Source: Bacillota bacterium
Lineage (GTDB): Bacteria; Bacillota; Sulfobacillia; JAJZYS01; JAJYTV01
Reading direction: 5' to 3'
Assembly: GCA_021793315.1 (NCBI GenBank)
Contig: JAJYSZ010000012.1
Coordinates: 1 to 53,878 of the forward strand
DNA: 53,878 nt
The stretch's first letter is position 1. Each line of letters opens with the position of its first letter. Both the position numbers and the translations under genes were made by a program. The notes beneath the pieces were generated by a model that made no database searches, was not told the DNA's origin, and was given only the letters and a program-made list of their open reading frames with translations. Shown here in pieces: positions 50,821 through 53,878 of this stretch.

Positions 50821-51012
50821 TTGGTTTGTACCCGTTGTCAGCATCCCATTTACAGGACCGACAAGGCAACCGAAATGACCGCATACGCTGAACTCGTTCT
50901 CTTCCCTCTCGGGCGGATTCGTGCCCTGGCGCGCAAGCCGGACCACTCGTACGTCGCACTCATCGAGTGCCCCAATTGCGGTCGGGAGAACGACGTCCCG
51001 ATCGATTTCTGA
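50821..51012 (+). CDS. Small zinc-ribbon protein
   Basis: This protein of about 63 aa carries two CxxC pairs: CTRCQ at the N-terminus and ECPNCGRENDVPIDF at the C-terminus. Between them lies YAELVLFPLGRIRALARKPD. The four cysteines should bind one zinc ion. TTG 50821 is placed 7 nt after AGGAGGTG. It lies behind a strong promoter and 31 nt before nuoI, so it is very likely co-transcribed. I recognise no named family, and any role in complex I assembly is speculation. Confidence 0.65.
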   Translation: MVCTRCQHPIYRTDKATEMTAYAELVLFPLGRIRALARKPDHSYVALIECPNCGRENDVPIDF

Positions 51013-51043
51013 TCTGTCGGCCAACCCAAAAGGGGGGAGCGCG

Positions 51044-51577
51044 TTGTTCGAGGGCGTCGGAAACATTCTGAAGGGCTTGGGCATCACCCTCAAGATCTTT
51101 ACGACGATGCCCAACCAGACCGTCAACTACCCGGAGAAGAAGCGCGAGCTGCCTGCACGCTACCGGGGCGTGCACAAGCTCCGCAAGTACTCGGACGGCA
51201 TGGAGCGCTGCGTAGGCTGCGAGCTCTGCGCCGCCGCCTGCCCGGCTTACGCCATCACGGTCGTCGCGGCCGAGAACGACCCGGAGCACCCGGTCAGCCC
51301 TGGCGAGCGTTACGCCGCCCGGTACGAGATCGACTACCTGCGCTGCATTTTCTGCGGCGAGTGCGAGCGGGCGTGCCCTGTGGACGCCATCGTGCTGACG
51401 CCGCAGCCCCTGCCGCCGTTCATCAGTCGGCGCCAGGTGGTCATGACCAAGGAGGATCTGCTCGAGCCGTACCCCGGCGGCGACCCGCCCGCGTTCCACC
51501 TCCACCCGTGGGAGGACGCGCCGGACCGCATCGACCGCTGGCCGCTGCCGAACGAGCAGCTTCCAAGCCCCCGCTGA
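51044..51577 (+). CDS. nuoI: NuoI-like 4Fe-4S ferredoxin subunit of NADH-quinone oxidoreductase (orphan)
   Basis: This 177-aa protein is related to the NuoI/Nqo9 subunit that carries clusters N6a and N6b in complex I. The two cluster motifs are CVGCELCAAACP and CIFCGECERACP, spaced as in NuoI. RYRGVHKLRKYSDGMERC, YEIDYLRCIF and the start FEGVGNILKGLGITLKIF (an amphipathic membrane-contact helix) also fit. TTG 51044 follows GGGGGGAG. No other nuo gene is in the window, so the complex must be encoded elsewhere or this copy serves another complex. A canonical terminator follows directly. Confidence 0.88.
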   Translation: MFEGVGNILKGLGITLKIFTTMPNQTVNYPEKKRELPARYRGVHKLRKYSDGMERCVGCELCAAACPAYAITVVAAENDPEHPVSPGERYAARYEIDYLRCIFCGECERACPVDAIVLTPQPLPPFISRRQVVMTKEDLLEPYPGGDPPAFHLHPWEDAPDRIDRWPLPNEQLPSPR

Positions 51578-51588
51578 AACAGACACGA

Positions 51589-51619
51589 CGGCGTCGCCGC
51601 GCAGGCGACGCCGCTTTTT
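51589..51619 (+). terminator. Rho-independent terminator after nuoI
   Basis: A perfect 10-bp stem (51589-51598 with 51604-51613) with a 5-nt loop is followed by CTTTTT. It lies 12 nt after the nuoI stop. Confidence 0.9.
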
Positions 51620-51697
51620 CGTCTCGGGCGAGGGCCCACGCCTGGCCATAGCGGGCGACTTCCCCCCAAGCGCCGCGCTGTTCGACGCCTAAGCCAC

Positions 51698-51727
51698 CAG
51701 AGCCCCAGCCGAACGGCCGGGGCTCTG
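51698..51727 (-). terminator. Hairpin terminator after glyA
   Basis: A 13-pair stem with one mismatch (51698-51710 with 51715-51727) and a 4-nt loop lies 11 nt beyond the glyA stop on the minus strand. Confidence 0.65.
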
Positions 51728-51737
51728 CGCGTCGCGT

Positions 51738-52979
51738 TCAGGCGAGTTCCGGGTAGAGCGGGAAGCGATGGCAGAGCGAAAGCGCCTGCTCGCGGATCTC
51801 CTGCAGCCGTGCCGCATTCTCCCGCGCCTGGATGGCCTCGTCGATCATGCCGCCGATCTCGCGCATCCCCTCGGTGCGGATGCCGCGCGTCGTCAGCGCC
51901 GCCGTGCCGATGCGCACGCCGCTCGTGACGAACGGAGAGCGCTTCTCGCCCGGCACGGTGTTCTTGTTCACCGTCATGCCAGCCTGCTCGAGCGCGTGCT
52001 CGACGTCCTTGCCCGTGAGGTCGTCGCGGTCCACGAACGACATCAGCAGCAGGTGGTTGTCGGTACCGCCCGAGACCAGCCGGTAACCGCGCTTCACGAG
52101 TTCCTCCGCCAGGGCCTGGGCGTTCTCGCGCACCGCCTTCTGGTACTCCTTGAACTCGGGTCGCATCGCCTCGCCGAAGGCCACTGCCTTGGCGGCGATG
52201 ATGTGCTCGAGCGGGCCGCCTTGCAGCCCCGGGAACACCACCTTGTCCACGGTAGGTCCGAGCTCGCGGGACGTCAGGATGAATCCGCCGCGCGGCCCCC
52301 GCAACGTCTTGTGGGTGGTCGACGTGACGATGTCGGCGTACCCGACCGGCGACGGGTGCTCGCCTGCCGCAACCAGACCTGCGATGTGCGCCATGTCCAC
52401 CATCAGCTTGGCGCCGACCGCATCGGCGATCTGCCTGAGGCGCGGGAAGTCGATGATGCGCGGGTAAGCGGAAGCTCCCGCCACGATCAGCTTCGGGTGA
52501 TGCTGCTTGGCGAGCGCCTCGATCTCGTCGTAGTCGATCCGCTCCGTGACGGGGTCCACGCCGTACGCGACGAAGTTGTAGTCCTGACCAGAGAAGTTCA
52601 CCGGACTGCCATGGGTCAGGTGGCCGCCCTCGCTCAGCTTCATGCCGAGCACGGTGTCTCCCGGCTTGATCGTGGCATGGTAGGCCGCCATGTTCGCCGG
52701 CGCCCCGGCGTGCGGCTGCACGTTGGCATACTCGGCGTGGAACAGGGCGCAGGCGCGGTTGCGGGCCAACTCCTCCACCTCGTCCACCACGTGGCAGCCG
52801 CCATAGTAGCGATGGCCAGGGTAGCCCTCGGCGTACTTGTTGGTCAGCACGCTGCCCATGGCTTCAAGCACGGACAGCGAGGTGAAGTTCTCCGAAGCGA
52901 TCAATTCGAGGGTCTCGCGCTGACGGGTGAGCTCGGCGCCGATCAGGCGCCGGATCTCGGGATCTGTCTCAGCGAGCAA
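51738..52979 (-). CDS. glyA: Serine hydroxymethyltransferase
   Basis: GlyA interconverts serine and glycine with tetrahydrofolate. The 413-aa PLP enzyme has [52 protein letters not shown], the PLP lysine in [14 protein letters not shown], and [17 protein letters not shown] 52979 follows AGGAGG and overlaps the lipM stop by 11 nt. Adjacent lipM and gcvPB make this a glycine/one-carbon unit. This matters because the FolD-like gene in the window seems catalytically degenerate. Confidence 0.96.
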   Translation of the reverse strand: MLAETDPEIRRLIGAELTRQRETLELIASENFTSLSVLEAMGSVLTNKYAEGYPGHRYYGGCHVVDEVEELARNRACALFHAEYANVQPHAGAPANMAAYHATIKPGDTVLGMKLSEGGHLTHGSPVNFSGQDYNFVAYGVDPVTERIDYDEIEALAKQHHPKLIVAGASAYPRIIDFPRLRQIADAVGAKLMVDMAHIAGLVAAGEHPSPVGYADIVTSTTHKTLRGPRGGFILTSRELGPTVDKVVFPGLQGGPLEHIIAAKAVAFGEAMRPEFKEYQKAVRENAQALAEELVKRGYRLVSGGTDNHLLLMSFVDRDDLTGKDVEHALEQAGMTVNKNTVPGEKRSPFVTSGVRIGTAALTTRGIRTEGMREIGGMIDEAIQARENAARLQEIREQALSLCHRFPLYPELA

Positions 52980-53691
52980 CGTCAGATACCTCCTTGGAGC
53001 GCCCCGCCCACCAGGCTGAGAATGCCCTCGCAAGGGCGTCCCGCACCTCACGGCGGCTGGGCTCGCGCCCGACCGCCTGGCTGAGGTCGATGGCGCGGCG
53101 CCGCATCGCCTGTTCGTAGCCCTTGGGATCGCGAGGCGCGAAGATCCGCGCCCAGAGTTCGTAGTCGAGCTGCAGGGGAAGGGCGCCATGCTGGAGCAGA
53201 ACGCCGAGATGGCGCACCTGGGCGGAACCCAGGAGCTTGCGTCCCTCCACCTCGATCTCGTACCACGACGGTTGCTGGAAGCAGTTCTCGTCCTGGCCAG
53301 GCTGTCCGGGGTCTCCCGCAAGTCCGACGTCGGCGCCCAGTTCGCGCAGCGCCGCCAGGAGGGGGCGGGCAATCTCGAGATAGGTGGACCGCACGTCCCC
53401 GGGCAGATCCTGCGCCGGCACAATGAAGGCGTACGTCACCTCGTACTGGTGCAGCACCGCTCTGCCGCCGGTCGGACGGCGGACCAAGTCGACGCCCATC
53501 TCCTTGAGACGTGCGGGGCTGAAGGCGTCGCGGGCCTGCCCGTAGCCAAGCGAGAGGGTGGGCCGGCGCCAGCCGTAGAGACGAAGGCGCGGCTGCCCGT
53601 CCGAGCGCACGAGATCGGCGAGGGCGAGGTCCCTGGCCATGTTGTAACGGCCGGAGCGGTCGCCCTCGCGCAGGATCAGGAGCTCAGCCAC
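52969..53691 (-). CDS. lipM: Octanoyltransferase LipM / lipoate-protein ligase family
   Basis: This 240-aa BPL/LplA/LipB-fold protein has [20 protein letters not shown], then [20 protein letters not shown] followed by LGSAQVR. The Cys in NCFQQPS matches the catalytic Cys of B. subtilis LipM, which moves octanoate from acyl carrier protein to GcvH; LplA-type ligases lack it. The Lys in GRKLLGSAQ is present. The gene overlaps gcvPB and glyA, fitting lipoylation of the glycine cleavage H protein. Confidence 0.85.
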   Translation of the reverse strand: MAELLILREGDRSGRYNMARDLALADLVRSDGQPRLRLYGWRRPTLSLGYGQARDAFSPARLKEMGVDLVRRPTGGRAVLHQYEVTYAFIVPAQDLPGDVRSTYLEIARPLLAALRELGADVGLAGDPGQPGQDENCFQQPSWYEIEVEGRKLLGSAQVRHLGVLLQHGALPLQLDYELWARIFAPRDPKGYEQAMRRRAIDLSQAVGREPSRREVRDALARAFSAWWAGRSKEVSDVAR

Positions 53692-53878
53692 CGAGCCGCT
53701 CGAGGAGCCTCGGCTGCTTGACAGCCCTGGCCTCGTCGAGGCGTCCCACCACGGTGTTGTGCGGAGCGGTCTTGACGTAATCCGGGTTCTCGCGGCCCTC
53801 GTCGACGATCTGGCAGAGCGTGTCGGCGAACGCCTTGAGCGTCTCCTTGGTCTCCGTCTCGGTCGGCTCGATCATCAT
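53684..53878 (-). CDS. gcvPB: Glycine dehydrogenase (decarboxylating) subunit 2, C-terminal end
   Basis: Only the last 64 residues are in the window. [20 protein letters not shown], then [20 protein letters not shown] followed by RAVKQPRL, is the characteristic end of the split P-protein beta subunit of the glycine cleavage system. The stop overlaps the lipM start by 8 nt. The gene continues beyond the right edge. Confidence 0.9.
   Translation of the reverse strand: MMIEPTETETKETLKAFADTLCQIVDEGRENPDYVKTAPHNTVVGRLDEARAVKQPRLLERLGG

Noticed and set aside
51588..51737. Two hairpins between nuoI and glyA considered as a small RNA gene
   Set aside because: Each sits directly after a stop codon on its own strand and is fully explained as the terminator of nuoI or glyA.

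Overview
The window is a GC-rich, almost fully coding chromosomal segment from an endospore-forming member of the Bacillota. A complete spoIIIAA-AH operon, an Asp23/AmaP/DUF2273 cluster, and the runs xseA-xseB-ispA and dxs-tlyA-nadK-argR-recN support this placement. High GC, strong Shine-Dalgarno sites and many TTG/GTG (and one probable CTG) starts suggest a deep, high-GC lineage (Sulfobacillus/Thermaerobacter/Symbiobacterium-like). The genus cannot be fixed from the sequence.

Layout. Bases 1-21005 are almost all on the minus strand. Reading in the direction of transcription, the order is spoIIIAA-AB-AC-AD-AE-AF-AG-AH, accC, a transsulfuration-family PLP enzyme, asp23-amaP-DUF2273-nusB-folD-like-xseA-xseB-ispA, then (after a 1.7-kb insertion) membrane protein-dxs-tlyA-HD hydrolase-nadK-argR-recN. 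The insertion (about 6662-8403) holds a frameshifted IS1595-type transposase end and an AT-richer lipoprotein gene. It splits the usually adjacent ispA and dxs blocks.

Bases 21140-28453 are accessory. They hold a SAM methyltransferase and two tandem secreted S-layer-homology proteins built from exactly 600-bp fibronectin-like modules (2 versus 3 modules). Between the paralogues lies a scrap of the 3-prime end of efp, and after the second lies a frameshifted ArsM-like methyltransferase pseudogene. Bases 28454-31268 (minus) carry efp, an aminopeptidase P-type gene, aroQ and a membrane-anchored thioredoxin-like gene.

Bases 31466-40311 (plus) form one compact sugar-phosphate operon: transketolase, a transaldolase::glucose-6-phosphate isomerase fusion, NAD-type 6-phosphogluconate dehydrogenase, glucose-6-phosphate dehydrogenase, 6-phosphogluconolactonase and a double-SIS protein. 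Together they link the oxidative and non-oxidative pentose phosphate branches. gltX and a secreted protein of unknown function follow on the minus strand.

Bases 43092-50145 (minus) are the most unusual part: a probable ammonium-sensing and signalling cluster. It contains a GAF-GAF-PAS-GGDEF-EAL protein with a C-terminal CZB-like zinc domain, a protein in which a complete Amt channel is fused to a NarX/DegS-type histidine kinase, its overlapping NarL-type response regulator, and a separate Amt transporter. The right end holds ybaK, a small zinc-ribbon protein with an orphan nuoI behind a strong promoter, and a glycine/one-carbon block (glyA, lipM, 3-prime end of gcvPB).
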